Part shown: positions 38,869-48,320 of the stretch, piece after piece
Numbering within the stretch: the first letter of the stretch is position 1
Layout of the letters: every line of letters starts with the position of its first letter
From: Gayadomonas joobiniege G7
Lineage (GTDB): Bacteria > Pseudomonadota > Gammaproteobacteria > Enterobacterales > Alteromonadaceae
DNA length: 64,000 bases
Direction: 5' to 3'
Assembly (NCBI RefSeq): GCF_000300815.1
Contig: NZ_AMRX01000001.1
Span: forward strand, 558,001 to 622,000
Translations under genes and position numbers: made by a program
Notes under the pieces: generated by a model
Databases searched by the model: none
Told to the model about the DNA's origin: nothing
The model's input: the letters and a program-made list of their open reading frames with translations, nothing else

Positions 38869-39723
38869 ATGCAAAAATTTTTTTTAATTTGTTTGTTGTT
38901 TTTAACTACCAATAGTCATGCTAATGAATGGCGCTATTTGTTAGATAAAGAGTTATCTCAATGGGAAATCTGGATGGGAGTGCCGCATTCCAGTGTGACT
39001 GATTTACCAGCAAATACCTTCAAAGCTGACAACTTAAACCAGCACGGCGATCCGGCGGATGCAATAGGGTTGGATCAAGATCCTAAAGCGGTTTTTAATT
39101 CTTATACCGAAATGGGTCAGCCAGCTTTACATATTACCGGTGAAGTTTATGGTGGTTTAACGTCTAAAAAGTCTTTTAAAAACTATCACTTAAGCTTAAA
39201 AGTAAAGTGGGGCACTAAAAAATGGGCACCCAGACTTAATGCCAAACGAGATTCTGGTTTATTATTTCACTGTTATGGGCCACATGGTGCATTTTGGAAA
39301 GTTTGGAAAGCTTGTCACGAGCTGCAAATTCAAGAATCTGATTTTGGTGACTATATTCCACTTGCTGGGCCAACGGCTAAAGTTCGAGGTCATTGGGTGG
39401 GTGATAAGTATTTAACCTTTAATGAAGCAGACACACAACTTCATTTGGCAACTGGTTATACACATGCACAATCTGAACCCGATTTTGAACGTGGACGATG
39501 GAATCAAGTAGAGTTGTTTACCCTGAACGATAAAGCCGTATTTGTTGTTAACGACACCATAGTGATGGCTATTCAAGACTCAAAAGATCAGGCGGGTCGA
39601 TTATTAAATCAAGGTCAAATTCAAATACAGTCAGAAGGTGCGGAAGCTTTTTTCACTGATATTAAAATTAGACCCATTCAAGATTGGCCTAACTTTATTA
39701 AACGCAAAAATTTGTTCAAATAG
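38869..39723 (+). CDS. Secreted DUF1080 (3-keto-disaccharide hydrolase-like) protein
   Basis: 284 residues with a signal peptide (MQKFFLICLLFLTTNSHA). The remainder is a concanavalin-like jelly roll of the DUF1080 family: KSFKNYHLSLKVKWG, a RDSGLLFHCYGP motif, ELQIQESDFGDY and the FTDIKIRPI end. Family members are implicated in 3-keto-glycoside hydrolysis and polysaccharide use. The gene stands alone, with no carbohydrate-utilisation operon around it. GGGG precedes the ATG. Confidence 0.85.
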   Translation: MQKFFLICLLFLTTNSHANEWRYLLDKELSQWEIWMGVPHSSVTDLPANTFKADNLNQHGDPADAIGLDQDPKAVFNSYTEMGQPALHITGEVYGGLTSKKSFKNYHLSLKVKWGTKKWAPRLNAKRDSGLLFHCYGPHGAFWKVWKACHELQIQESDFGDYIPLAGPTAKVRGHWVGDKYLTFNEADTQLHLATGYTHAQSEPDFERGRWNQVELFTLNDKAVFVVNDTIVMAIQDSKDQAGRLLNQGQIQIQSEGAEAFFTDIKIRPIQDWPNFIKRKNLFK

Positions 39724-39769
39724 CGTGTAAATATTTATCGACCCAATCAGAAACTTGGTCGGGTCCGTT

Positions 39770-41008
39770 TTAATCATTGTAAACTAGATTGTTGCGGCCA
39801 CTTTGTTTGGCTTTATACAAGCGCATATCAGCTTGTTTTAACAAGGTTTCAAGGTGGTAATTTGATGCAGCTAAACCGATTGACAAGGTATAACAAACAC
39901 CGAGTGAATTAAATGCAGCACTCTGTTGTTCAATTTCTGACCTGATTAAATCTAACCGACCGATAACACTGGCTGTTGATTTGTTTTCTATATAAATCAC
40001 AAACTCTTCTCCCCCTAAACGGGCAACAAGATCCTGCGCAAAATGCTGTTTTAAACGCTCCGCTAAACTTTTTAAAACAAGATCACCTGCATCATGGCCG
40101 TGGGTGTCGTTCACCTTTTTAAAATGGTCAACGTCAACAATGGCCAAGCAGACATTTTGTTTATTTTGCTCCGCGAGTTGAATTTTATTGCGTCCCTGTT
40201 CAAAAAAGAACCGACGGTTAGGTAGTTCGGTTAAATAGTCTGTATTGGCCTGCTGCCGTATTTTTGCGACGTTCTCTAACATATCTAGGTTTTGACTAAT
40301 ACGACAATAAAACTCTTCTGCAATAAAAGGTTTGCATAAATAATCGTTTGCCCCATTTTTTAGAAACCGAGAAGATAAATAATGGGCATCGACTTGTGAA
40401 ATACCTATGATGATCATTTCATCATTTCTGTATTTGTTACGTATTTTTGCGCATAATTCGTCACCTTTCATAACCGGCATTTCGTGATCTGTGATCACAA
40501 CACTGATCGCTGGATTTTTTTCTATTTGTTGATATGCATCCCAGCCGTTTGTCGCCTCGATGGTATTAAATTTGTGGCGATTTAATAAACTAACAATATG
40601 CTTACGCATGGTATCTGAATCATCTACCACTAAAATATTAACGTTTAAATTTCGTGGCAGATTTTTGAGTTGATTCTCTAGGTATAAATACGCTTGTTTA
40701 TTTTCTTTGGTTATATAATCTACTAACGGATATTTTTCGACAGTTCTTCGGGTTTCTAAATCGAGGCGGCCTGTCATGACTATTGTTGCTATACCGGCTT
40801 CTGTGATAACAGGGATACCTTCACCATATGGGGCATCAGGTAACGTATAATCAACGACAGCACAAAAGTACTGGTTGCTGGCAATTAGGTTTTTGGCTTG
40901 TTTTAAGGTTGGGGCAATATCAACCGTGTAACCCAGCTTCCGGCCAATATGACTCTGTACTCGGGCAATAAGGGGCGAATCTTCAACAATTAATAAACGC
41001 AAGGGCAC
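39770..41008 (-). CDS. Tandem receiver diguanylate cyclase (REC-REC-GGDEF)
   Basis: 412 residues from a GTG. First receiver (about 1-118) with EDS and CAVVDYTLPDA. Second receiver (about 123-240) with VVDDSD, VVITDHEMP and LCKPF, both with phospho-acceptor Asp. GGDEF domain (about 255-410) with an intact GGEEF loop and TDYLTELPNRRFF, so it should make c-di-GMP. The inhibitory I-site position five residues upstream reads FAQD instead of RxxD, so product inhibition through this site is probably lost. This resembles PleD/WspR-type response regulators. No kinase is adjacent. Confidence 0.92.
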   Translation of the reverse strand: MPLRLLIVEDSPLIARVQSHIGRKLGYTVDIAPTLKQAKNLIASNQYFCAVVDYTLPDAPYGEGIPVITEAGIATIVMTGRLDLETRRTVEKYPLVDYITKENKQAYLYLENQLKNLPRNLNVNILVVDDSDTMRKHIVSLLNRHKFNTIEATNGWDAYQQIEKNPAISVVITDHEMPVMKGDELCAKIRNKYRNDEMIIIGISQVDAHYLSSRFLKNGANDYLCKPFIAEEFYCRISQNLDMLENVAKIRQQANTDYLTELPNRRFFFEQGRNKIQLAEQNKQNVCLAIVDVDHFKKVNDTHGHDAGDLVLKSLAERLKQHFAQDLVARLGGEEFVIYIENKSTASVIGRLDLIRSEIEQQSAAFNSLGVCYTLSIGLAASNYHLETLLKQADMRLYKAKQSGRNNLVYND

Positions 41009-41082
41009 GGGTAAAGCTCAATAAAAAAATTTAGTAGCATCTTATTAGCAATAGCCAGCTAAGTTCAAGTTAAAACTTAGAT

Positions 41083-41114
41083 AAAAAAACCGCCAACGGG
41101 AAATCCCGCGGCGG
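41083..41114 (-). terminator. Orphan terminator-like hairpin in a divergent intergenic region
   Basis: CCGCC (41090-41094) pairs with GGCGG (41110-41114) and inner CGGG with CCCG around AAAT. On the minus strand it is followed by seven T. No annotated gene ends here: the region lies upstream of both the diguanylate cyclase and the MFS gene. It may end a small RNA or act as an attenuator in the cyclase leader. Confidence 0.55.
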
Positions 41115-41214
41115 GTACAAGGGAGATACAACAGGAACACATTTAAAACACACTTGAATAGACTAGCGGAACTTATATGAGTTCAAAAAAATTTAAATTA
41201 AATTGAGACTTTTT

Positions 41215-42519
41215 ATGCAGCATTTTTCATTGCTTAAAGATCGACGTTTTGGGCCTTATTTTATTGCTCAAGCACTTGGCGCATTCAATGATAATTTATA
41301 TAAAAATATCATATTGTTAGCTATAGCTTTTTATCTACCCCAAAGCACTGAGGCGGCTAGTCTATATATTAACTTAGCAGCTGCGTTGTTTATTTTACCC
41401 TTTTTTTTGTTTTCGGCACATGCCGGACGTTTGGCCGACCAGCAAGATAAAGTGCACATGTTAAAACGTTTAAAGCTATTTGAGCTCGTTTTAATGTTAA
41501 TTGCCAGTATGGCTATATTGGGTTTACAAATTGAATTTATGCTTGTGTTGTTATTTTTAATGGGAACTCAGTCAGCTTATTTTGGACCACTAAAATACGC
41601 TATTATTAGCGAGCAGGTAGGTTGTAAACAGGTAGTAATTGCAACGGGATTAGTGGAGTTGGCTACCTTTAGCATGATTATTGCGGGGACTTTGCTGGCG
41701 GGGCTTATTATGTCTATGCAATTTGCATTAACAGTGGCGGCTTTTGGCTGTATTGGTTTTGCGTTAATTGGTTATATTTCAGCGTTAGCGCTCAAAGCTA
41801 ATCAAAGTGTTACGCCTGTCAAAAATAAAAAAAGCTCGGGAAGCGAAGAAGGTCGTTCAAATTCGCAAACCAACTTTTTTGCAACGGTTAAACTTATGTG
41901 GTTAAAGGCAGAATGCCGGGCTGTGATCTTTTTAATTAGTTGGTTTTGGTTTTTAGGGGCGAGCTTATTAACCCAAATTCCCTTATATGTTGAGCAATAC
42001 GTATCCGACAAACCGTTTTGGGTATCTGTGATATTGGCTGTGTTTATTTTGGGGCTGGCGTTAGGTTCTATTCTGTATAATATTTGGAGTAAAGGGGCTT
42101 TAAAATTAAACAAATTACCCTTGTGCGCTTTTATTTTATCTATTTGTTGTTTTAATTTTTATTTACTCAGCCAACACGGGCATAGCTTACGGTTGGTTAC
42201 CTCAGCTGATTTGATGCAGTCACTGTCTGGCCAACTGATATTGGCAAACTTTGCTGTATTGGGGTTATTTGGTGGTTTTTTTGTTGTGCCTTTATATGCG
42301 CTTTTGCAGCTATCGGCGGCACAAGCTGAGCGTGCTAGTATGGTCGCTGCGAACAATATATTTAACGCACTCTTCATGGTTGTTAGCGCTGCACTGGCCA
42401 TTTTGTTGTTAACCGTATTTAATTTATCTTTGTTGGTGTATTTTGCCATTTTAGCGGGTCTAAACTTGTTATTTAGCTATTATTGGTTGCAGCAGCTAAA
42501 GCAGGTCAAAAACCTATGA
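41215..42519 (+). CDS. MFS transporter, LplT-like lysophospholipid translocase family
   Basis: 434 residues from the ATG at 41215. The N-terminus RFGPYFIAQALGAFNDNLYKN is characteristic of LplT and of the transporter half of Aas-type proteins. Twelve membrane helices are separated by a short cytoplasmic loop (about 205-222, KNKKSSGSEEGRS). No acyltransferase domain is attached or adjacent, so lysophospholipid flipping is only a family-based guess. The stop overlaps the next start (ATGA). Confidence 0.75.
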   Translation: MQHFSLLKDRRFGPYFIAQALGAFNDNLYKNIILLAIAFYLPQSTEAASLYINLAAALFILPFFLFSAHAGRLADQQDKVHMLKRLKLFELVLMLIASMAILGLQIEFMLVLLFLMGTQSAYFGPLKYAIISEQVGCKQVVIATGLVELATFSMIIAGTLLAGLIMSMQFALTVAAFGCIGFALIGYISALALKANQSVTPVKNKKSSGSEEGRSNSQTNFFATVKLMWLKAECRAVIFLISWFWFLGASLLTQIPLYVEQYVSDKPFWVSVILAVFILGLALGSILYNIWSKGALKLNKLPLCAFILSICCFNFYLLSQHGHSLRLVTSADLMQSLSGQLILANFAVLGLFGGFFVVPLYALLQLSAAQAERASMVAANNIFNALFMVVSAALAILLLTVFNLSLLVYFAILAGLNLLFSYYWLQQLKQVKNL

Positions 42520-43025
42520 AAACATATTTTCGTTTAATTTTATTTACCTTTTTTCTATTAGTGGGGCTGCAAGTACCTGCTTTTTTACAACAGTACCAGT
42601 TGGTTTCGACTGCTAGGTATGCCGAAGCTCAGCAAAACTTATCTGGCTTTCAACAAACAGCCGACAGGTATTTTAATGGTCAATTAGACCAGCTTATTCA
42701 GCATTATGAAAAAAGTTCAGATCCTGTTATTCAGGATGACAGTCAAAGTGTATTAAAAATCGCTCGTCGGGTTGCGGCATTAGAGCAAGAACAAGAAGTA
42801 TTTAAACAGTCACAGCCGCTCGTTGCTTGGCATGTTGTGACCAATGCTCAGCCAGATGTTTTGGCACAAACACAGCAAGAATATAGCTATTTAGTTCCGC
42901 TCAATACGGCTGCGTTGGCTTGGGGATTTTCGGTCGCGATAGCACTTAGTTTGTTATTTGAAACACTCTGGGGTACGCTCTGTTTTTGCTGCAAAGCAGC
43001 AGTCTCTACTCGTAAACCAGCATAG
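42516..43025 (+). CDS. DUF2937 family membrane protein
   Basis: 169 residues from the ATG at 42516, overlapping the MFS gene by four bases. An N-terminal helix (FRLILFTFFLLVGLQVPAFL) is followed by a helical periplasmic part with NLSGFQQTADRYFNGQLDQLIQHYEKSSDP, typical of DUF2937, and a C-terminal helix (about 133-155). The function is unknown. Translational coupling suggests a link with the transporter. Confidence 0.75.
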   Translation: MKTYFRLILFTFFLLVGLQVPAFLQQYQLVSTARYAEAQQNLSGFQQTADRYFNGQLDQLIQHYEKSSDPVIQDDSQSVLKIARRVAALEQEQEVFKQSQPLVAWHVVTNAQPDVLAQTQQEYSYLVPLNTAALAWGFSVAIALSLLFETLWGTLCFCCKAAVSTRKPA

Positions 43026-43038
43026 GACACATTTGAAT

Positions 43039-43623
43039 ATGGCAACACTGGCATCTAGCATGATGGCTTTAGGCACTCAAGCCCCGGCTTTTAACTTAAA
43101 ATCCAGCGATGGCACCTGGATTAGCTTGGCAAATTACCAATCTGCTAAAGGATTAGTTGTACTCTTTATTTGTAATCATTGTCCGTATGTTATTCATATT
43201 GCGCCAGCATTAGCTAAACTTGCCGCAGAATATCAGCAAAAAGGAATCGACTTTGTTGCTATTAACAGCAATGATGCAAGTCAATATCCGGCCGATAGTT
43301 TTGCCAACATGCACCTAGAAAAACAAAAACAAGGGTACACATTTAGTTATTTATATGACCCAGAACAATCGGTTGCAAAAGCTTATGACGCGGTTTGTAC
43401 ACCGGATATCTTTCTATTTGATGAGCAGCAAAAATTAGTTTATCGAGGACAGTTTGACAGCACACGACCGCATAGAATATCGTCTGGAAATTATGACTCT
43501 AGTCAAAATCCAGCAACCGGTGAAGATTTAGCAGCGGCCATGGATGCACTGTTAAACAATCAGCCAATTAACCCAGACCAAACGCCGTCTATTGGCTGCA
43601 GTATTAAGTGGAAACAAGATTAG
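43039..43623 (+). CDS. Thioredoxin-fold AhpC/TSA family protein
   Basis: 194 residues from the ATG at 43039 (AGGA upstream). APAFNLKSSDG opens the fold, LFICNHCPYVIHIAPAL carries a CxxC-type pair (CNHC) and VCTPDIFLFDEQQKLVYRGQFD is the cis-Pro/strand region of peroxiredoxin-like thioredoxins. Probably a cytoplasmic thiol oxidoreductase, since no signal peptide is seen. The substrate is unknown. Confidence 0.85.
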   Translation: MATLASSMMALGTQAPAFNLKSSDGTWISLANYQSAKGLVVLFICNHCPYVIHIAPALAKLAAEYQQKGIDFVAINSNDASQYPADSFANMHLEKQKQGYTFSYLYDPEQSVAKAYDAVCTPDIFLFDEQQKLVYRGQFDSTRPHRISSGNYDSSQNPATGEDLAAAMDALLNNQPINPDQTPSIGCSIKWKQD

Positions 43624-43627
43624 TGTG

Positions 43628-44293
43628 TTAACGTCTTTCGACTAAATACACCCAGTTTTTAAAACCTATAATTTGTTCACCCCACAGCAGTTTAAACTCA
43701 GAATCCAGCAATGCCCGTTTAAGCTGTTGGCCTTCGCTAACGCGATCGGGAATAAAGTTTAGGTACGCAAACCCGTGTGGTTTTATAACACGGGCTAAGC
43801 GCGGTAAGACTGTCTCTAGCAGTTGACTAAATACAGAATATTGTTGATTAAAAATATCACTAATCAACAAATCGAATTGGCCGGCGGGTTGTTGTAAAAA
43901 ATCGCCGGCGTTCGCTTTATGACAATGTAAAGTAATTGCGGTGGGGTTAAAATAACGGTCGAACCAGTCGATTACAATTTGGCTGCACTCAACTACATCT
44001 ATGATTGCTTCGGGCCTTTGCGAGATGATATATCTTGCATTACTGCCACCGCCTAATCCAAGTTCAAGCACGCGCGGTTGTTGTGGTAATATGTCTACTA
44101 ACCCTTTTAATGGCTGCTGGTGGGGTAACGTCAGCAAGCTACTTTGCTCAAGCGACATGACAGATTGAATGGTTTCATCCATTAGCAGCCAGCGGTAGTT
44201 TTCATTTTGCTGAATTTGCCAGCAGACACTGTTTTGTTTTAAATAGGTCAATAATTGACCTTGCACTAAACTGTGTTTTAAATCGACAAGCAA
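43628..44293 (-). CDS. Spermidine-synthase-fold SAM-dependent methyltransferase-like protein
   Basis: 221 residues. Small N-terminal strand domain with DETIQSVMSLEQ, then a Rossmann fold with the VLELGLGGGSNARYI nucleotide loop and DVVECSQIVIDWFDRYF. The polyamine-site residues of true aminopropyltransferases are not evident, so it belongs to the wider SpeE-like methyltransferase group with unknown substrate. The frame opens at a TTG at 44293; the start is uncertain. Convergent with the thioredoxin-like gene. Confidence 0.75.
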   Translation of the reverse strand: MLVDLKHSLVQGQLLTYLKQNSVCWQIQQNENYRWLLMDETIQSVMSLEQSSLLTLPHQQPLKGLVDILPQQPRVLELGLGGGSNARYIISQRPEAIIDVVECSQIVIDWFDRYFNPTAITLHCHKANAGDFLQQPAGQFDLLISDIFNQQYSVFSQLLETVLPRLARVIKPHGFAYLNFIPDRVSEGQQLKRALLDSEFKLLWGEQIIGFKNWVYLVERR

Positions 44294-44353
44294 AGCATTT
44301 ACCGTTAATCTGATACTTTAATTTCTCAATATGCTACCTCAGTTTTAAATATT

Positions 44354-45304
44354 ATGTATCAAATAATTACTCCGAAAACCGAGCAAGAGCTGGAAAAATA
44401 TTATCATTTGCGCTGGCAAATGCTAAAAGAGCCTTTTGGTTTTCCGCCTGGCTCAGAGAAAGATGAATACGACAGTTTAGCAGAACACCGTATGGTTTAT
44501 GGCTCAGATGGCCGAGTATTAGCGGTTGGTCGAGTCCACTTTGTTAGCCAGGACGAAGCACAAATTCGTCATGTTGCGGTTTGTTCTAATTGTCGTGGCA
44601 AAGGGTTAGGTTCACTTATTATGACCACCTTGGAGCAAGTGGCACGCGCCCAAAATGCAAAAAGGGTGATTACTTTTTCGCGCGCAGATAGTGTAGCCTT
44701 TTTTGAACATTGCGGTTATCAGGTCATAGATAATCCAATTATTGATATTCCTGGCGGACAGCCGAGTAATCGTAGGCAAATGGTTAAAAAGCTGTCTGAG
44801 TTTGATGGCATATTACGTCACCCACTTTGGTGTAAAGAGCTGCAAGAAACCTGGTTAAACAAAATACCAATCACTCAAGCCATGGGAATTAAGGTGTTTC
44901 AGTATACAGGGGCACAATTTGAAGTGCGTGCCGCCTTAAACGCCAATATTAATATGCATAAAACCATGTTTGCCGGGTCTATTTATTCTATGGCTACTTT
45001 AGCTGGCTGGGGGATGGTGCATTTATTATTAAAAGAAACCAGCTTACGCGGCAGTATTGTGTTAGGTAAAGGTGAAATTTCGTACCGAAAAGCCATTACA
45101 AAACATCCGATCGCTAAAGTTCATTTAAATAATATCGAAGGTGAGTTAGCGCCGCTTCGCAAAGGCAAAAAAGCCCGTCTCAGACTGCAGGTCTGCTTAT
45201 ATGATGATGCAAGAAAATGCGGTGATTTTTTTGGCGAATATTATATTTTGCCTGAGCAGGCGAGTGATGATTTATTGGCAGAGTCACATCCACCTGCCCC
45301 TTAA
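44354..45304 (+). CDS. GNAT/hotdog bifunctional protein of the YiiD (FabY/MadA) type
   Basis: 316 residues. The N-terminal GNAT domain (about 1-150) has IRHVAVCSNCRGKGLGSLIM as acetyl-CoA loop. The C-terminal thioesterase-like hotdog domain (about 165-300) has NANINMHKTMFAGSIYSMATLAGWGMVHLLL. E. coli YiiD has the same build and was reported under the names FabY and MadA to act in initiation of fatty acid synthesis, probably by malonyl-ACP decarboxylation. Transfer of that role to this gene is inference. Convergent with glnE. Confidence 0.82.
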   Translation: MYQIITPKTEQELEKYYHLRWQMLKEPFGFPPGSEKDEYDSLAEHRMVYGSDGRVLAVGRVHFVSQDEAQIRHVAVCSNCRGKGLGSLIMTTLEQVARAQNAKRVITFSRADSVAFFEHCGYQVIDNPIIDIPGGQPSNRRQMVKKLSEFDGILRHPLWCKELQETWLNKIPITQAMGIKVFQYTGAQFEVRAALNANINMHKTMFAGSIYSMATLAGWGMVHLLLKETSLRGSIVLGKGEISYRKAITKHPIAKVHLNNIEGELAPLRKGKKARLRLQVCLYDDARKCGDFFGEYYILPEQASDDLLAESHPPAP

Positions 45305-45322
45305 TAAACAAGCAGGTGGATG
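45287..45322. terminator. Long hairpin at the end of the YiiD-like gene
   Basis: CATCCACCTGC (45287-45297) pairs perfectly with GCAGGTGGATG (45312-45322). The left arm overlaps the last codons and the stop lies in the loop. There is no long T run. Confidence 0.5.
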
Positions 45323-45344
45323 CAATTAAAATGCGTCTTAGCAA

Positions 45345-45364
45345 AGCCCGCGTATAAGCGGGCT
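45345..45364 (-). terminator. Hairpin downstream of glnE
   Basis: AGCCCGC-GTATAA-GCGGGCT, a perfect 7-bp GC-rich stem 13 bp beyond the glnE stop. On the minus strand it is followed by TTTGC, a weak tail. Confidence 0.55.
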
Positions 45365-45377
45365 GCCTATCAACTGT

Positions 45378-48269
45378 TTAGGCAAAAATGCGCTGCCAGA
45401 TAGCACTGACATGGTCTCGTGAGGTTTTAAAAGGCCCTAAGTCGGTAATGACTTTTTTCTGAGCCAGTGCTAGCTTGTGGGTTTGGTTGCGCATGAGTTT
45501 ATAAGCTTCAATAAGTTGTTCGGCTTCGATTTGGCTAATAACACCAGCAGCGGCAGCTTCACCTAAAATTCGAATATTATCTGAATATTTGGTCAGCTCA
45601 GAGTGTTGGTGGCTATGTAACAGCACTATGTACTGGGTAATAAATTCGATATCTGTAATGCCGCCTCTATCTTGTTTTAAATCAAAACAAGACTCACTGC
45701 CTTGGTTTAAATGCGAATGCATTTTTTCCCGCATTTTTATCACATCTGCTTTTAAACTTTTTTTGTCACGTTTTTGCTGCAAGATCTGCTGGCGTATATC
45801 AGCCAATTCATCAAGCAAGGCGGGATCGCCAACAACAGGTCGGCATCTTACCAGAGCCTGATGCTCCCATGTCCATGCTGTGTTATTTTGATAGTCGATA
45901 AAACCTTGCACTGGAGATACTAATAACCCAGAGTTGCCCGACGGACGCAACCGCAGATCTAACTCGTATAAAATGCCTGCTTGGGTTTGAGTAGAAAAAA
46001 GGTGCATAATGCGCTGAGCGAGGCGAATATAAAATTGCGTAATACCAATCGGTTTTTCCCCTTGGGTATGGCAATTTGGATCTTGATTATGGACAAATAC
46101 TAAATCTAAATCTGAGCCATAGCCAAATTCTAGTCCACCCATTTTGCCGTAAGCTAAAACTGCAAACCCTTTATCGCTGCCAGTTAAATTTTCTGGTTTA
46201 CCGTATTTAGCCCTCATTTGGCTCCAGGCTAAATTAACAACTTGTTCAACTATCGCTTCAGCGAGCCAGGTTAAGTGATCACTCACTTTCATTAGAGGCA
46301 AGTAACCCATAAGGTCTGCGGCGGCTATTCTTAGCTGGTAAGCATGTTTGAACTGACGCAAAGTATCCATTGCGCTTTCTAAATCCTGATCGTCGATTCG
46401 GAGTAGCCGCTCACGTAAATCTGCTTTGTATTGAGATGCGTCTAATTCGCGGTATAGTTGGCGGGGATCTAATAATTCGTCTAATAAAAATGCTTGTTTG
46501 TTGAGCTGTTGAGCGATCCAAGGACTGGCTTGAATAAAGTTAAGCAATTGCTGGCAGGTTTCTTGGTTTTCGTATAGCAGTTCTAAATACGCGGTACGGG
46601 TACAAATCGCCGTAATTAACTCACGGATCCTAAAAATGCTGTCAACTGGTTCATCTGAGTGCAAGCAGAGTTCAATCAGCCGTGGCATTAATTTACTCAT
46701 AATCTCGTTACCACGGGGCCCGACGGCTCTTTTATTCACCTGCTCATGACATTCACAAATTTGCTGCCAAAAGGCGTCAGCATCCAATTGTGGGTGATCT
46801 TCATTAAGCTGATGAATAGCAACTTCTTTTTCCAAAGGGCTGATCCAATAATCAAAGCTTATTTCGCTATCGTCTTCGTTTTCTTCCCGGACGATATCGA
46901 TGAAAATGTTGTGAATATTCTGAGTGTGTTGTTGAAGTTGCTCAATAAATGCCTGCCAGTCGTTAAATCCCATACTGGTTGTGAGGCGCAATTGGTCGAG
47001 TGTATCATCGGGCAGAGTTTGGGTTTGTTTGTCGGCAATTTGTTGCAAGATATGTTCGGTTTTACGTAAAAAGTAATAACCATCGGTGAGCATTTGTAAA
47101 TCCTGTTCGCTTAACTCACCTGTTGCGGCTAATTTTTTAAGTGCCTCCCGTGTAGAACGGGTACGAAGCTCAGGTTCACGACCGCCACGGATCAGTTGAA
47201 AGGCTTGCACAATAAATTCAACTTCTCGGATGCCACCTTCGCCCAACTTAATATTATTGTAAAGCCCTTTGCGGCGATTTTCTTGAGCGATCAAGCGCTT
47301 CATTTTGCGCAGAGATTCTATCGCCGAAAAGTCGATATAACGGCGGTAAACAAATGGTCTGATCAGACTTTTTAAATAACTCACCTCAGGATGTTCAGCC
47401 CAGCGTTCAGCGGTAATGATACGGGCTTTTAACATGGCGTATCTTTCCCAATCTCGGCCTTGTTCTTCGTAGTAATTTTCGAGCATATTAAAGTTCATCA
47501 CCAAAGGTCCACTATCTCCATAGGGGCGTAAGCGCATATCAACTCGATATACAAAACCATCTGAGGTTTGTTGATGTAGTGCAGTGATTAACCTTTGTCC
47601 AAGACGAGTAAAAAACTCTTGGTTGCTCAATGATCTACGGCCACCTTTAGTTTCACCTGCATCTGGGTAACAAAATATCAAATCGATATCAGACGAAAAA
47701 TTAAGCTCTTGCCCACCCAGTTTTCCCATGCCTAAAACAAAAAATGGTTGTGCTTCGCCGGCATGATTGCTTGGTGTACCCAATCCGTTAGTCAGCTCTG
47801 TGTATAGCCAATCTGTGGTATATTTAATAATATCATCTGCGGTTTTAGAAATAGCCGCTAATGCATCATCCAGCGGCAGTTCTCCAGAAAAGTCAAACCA
47901 AGCGATACGTGCCATTTGTGCGTTTCTAAATTGGCGCAAATATTTATGCAGTTCCGGCTCTGTGGTGATGTTGTTAAATCCGCTGATAAAAGTTTCGCTG
48001 GCGCTGGATAGCTGCTCTTTGGCGGACTGTTTGCTTGTGACTAAATATTGAATATCTTTTGCTTGCTGTTGCGCAACATCACGAATAAAGTCACTCATAG
48101 AAAACTGCCATTTTAAGTTGTTTTGCTGTGAATCTGGCAGTTGATTATAGTCGTCATGGCGGTAGCTAACTTGTTGCCAACTGGCTTGCCCTTTTTTTTG
48201 TAAGTCCGCTGGTAAAGATAAAAAGTCAGAATGCAAAGGTGCAAATTGATTTAACTGCGTAAAAGCCAT
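45378..48269 (-). CDS. glnE: Glutamine synthetase adenylyltransferase/adenylyl-removing enzyme
   Basis: 963 residues, typical (E. coli 946). Two nucleotidyltransferase domains: the adenylyl-removing one at the N-terminus with GMGKLGGQELNFSSDIDLIF, and the adenylylating one in the C-terminal half with AYGKMGGLEFGYGSDLDLVF. Each is followed by a helical DUF294/GlnD-binding-like domain (EGGIREVEFIVQ, RGGITDIEFITQ). It sets glutamine synthetase activity in response to PII; glnK is 15 kb away in this window. Confidence 0.97.
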   Translation of the reverse strand: MAFTQLNQFAPLHSDFLSLPADLQKKGQASWQQVSYRHDDYNQLPDSQQNNLKWQFSMSDFIRDVAQQQAKDIQYLVTSKQSAKEQLSSASETFISGFNNITTEPELHKYLRQFRNAQMARIAWFDFSGELPLDDALAAISKTADDIIKYTTDWLYTELTNGLGTPSNHAGEAQPFFVLGMGKLGGQELNFSSDIDLIFCYPDAGETKGGRRSLSNQEFFTRLGQRLITALHQQTSDGFVYRVDMRLRPYGDSGPLVMNFNMLENYYEEQGRDWERYAMLKARIITAERWAEHPEVSYLKSLIRPFVYRRYIDFSAIESLRKMKRLIAQENRRKGLYNNIKLGEGGIREVEFIVQAFQLIRGGREPELRTRSTREALKKLAATGELSEQDLQMLTDGYYFLRKTEHILQQIADKQTQTLPDDTLDQLRLTTSMGFNDWQAFIEQLQQHTQNIHNIFIDIVREENEDDSEISFDYWISPLEKEVAIHQLNEDHPQLDADAFWQQICECHEQVNKRAVGPRGNEIMSKLMPRLIELCLHSDEPVDSIFRIRELITAICTRTAYLELLYENQETCQQLLNFIQASPWIAQQLNKQAFLLDELLDPRQLYRELDASQYKADLRERLLRIDDQDLESAMDTLRQFKHAYQLRIAAADLMGYLPLMKVSDHLTWLAEAIVEQVVNLAWSQMRAKYGKPENLTGSDKGFAVLAYGKMGGLEFGYGSDLDLVFVHNQDPNCHTQGEKPIGITQFYIRLAQRIMHLFSTQTQAGILYELDLRLRPSGNSGLLVSPVQGFIDYQNNTAWTWEHQALVRCRPVVGDPALLDELADIRQQILQQKRDKKSLKADVIKMREKMHSHLNQGSESCFDLKQDRGGITDIEFITQYIVLLHSHQHSELTKYSDNIRILGEAAAAGVISQIEAEQLIEAYKLMRNQTHKLALAQKKVITDLGPFKTSRDHVSAIWQRIFA

Positions 48270-48320
48270 AAAGTGAGCCCTGATATCAAATTTTTAGAAT
48301 GAGCAGAGGATTGCAAAATC

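Noticed and set aside
39740-39771. Terminator between the DUF1080 gene and the diguanylate cyclase gene
   Set aside because: GACCC/GGGTC can pair and TTTT follows, but competing pairings are equally good and the stem is only five pairs.
41009-41200. c-di-GMP (GEMM) riboswitch in front of the diguanylate cyclase
   Set aside because: Hairpins exist, but I could not find the conserved GEMM core or tetraloop-receptor pattern.
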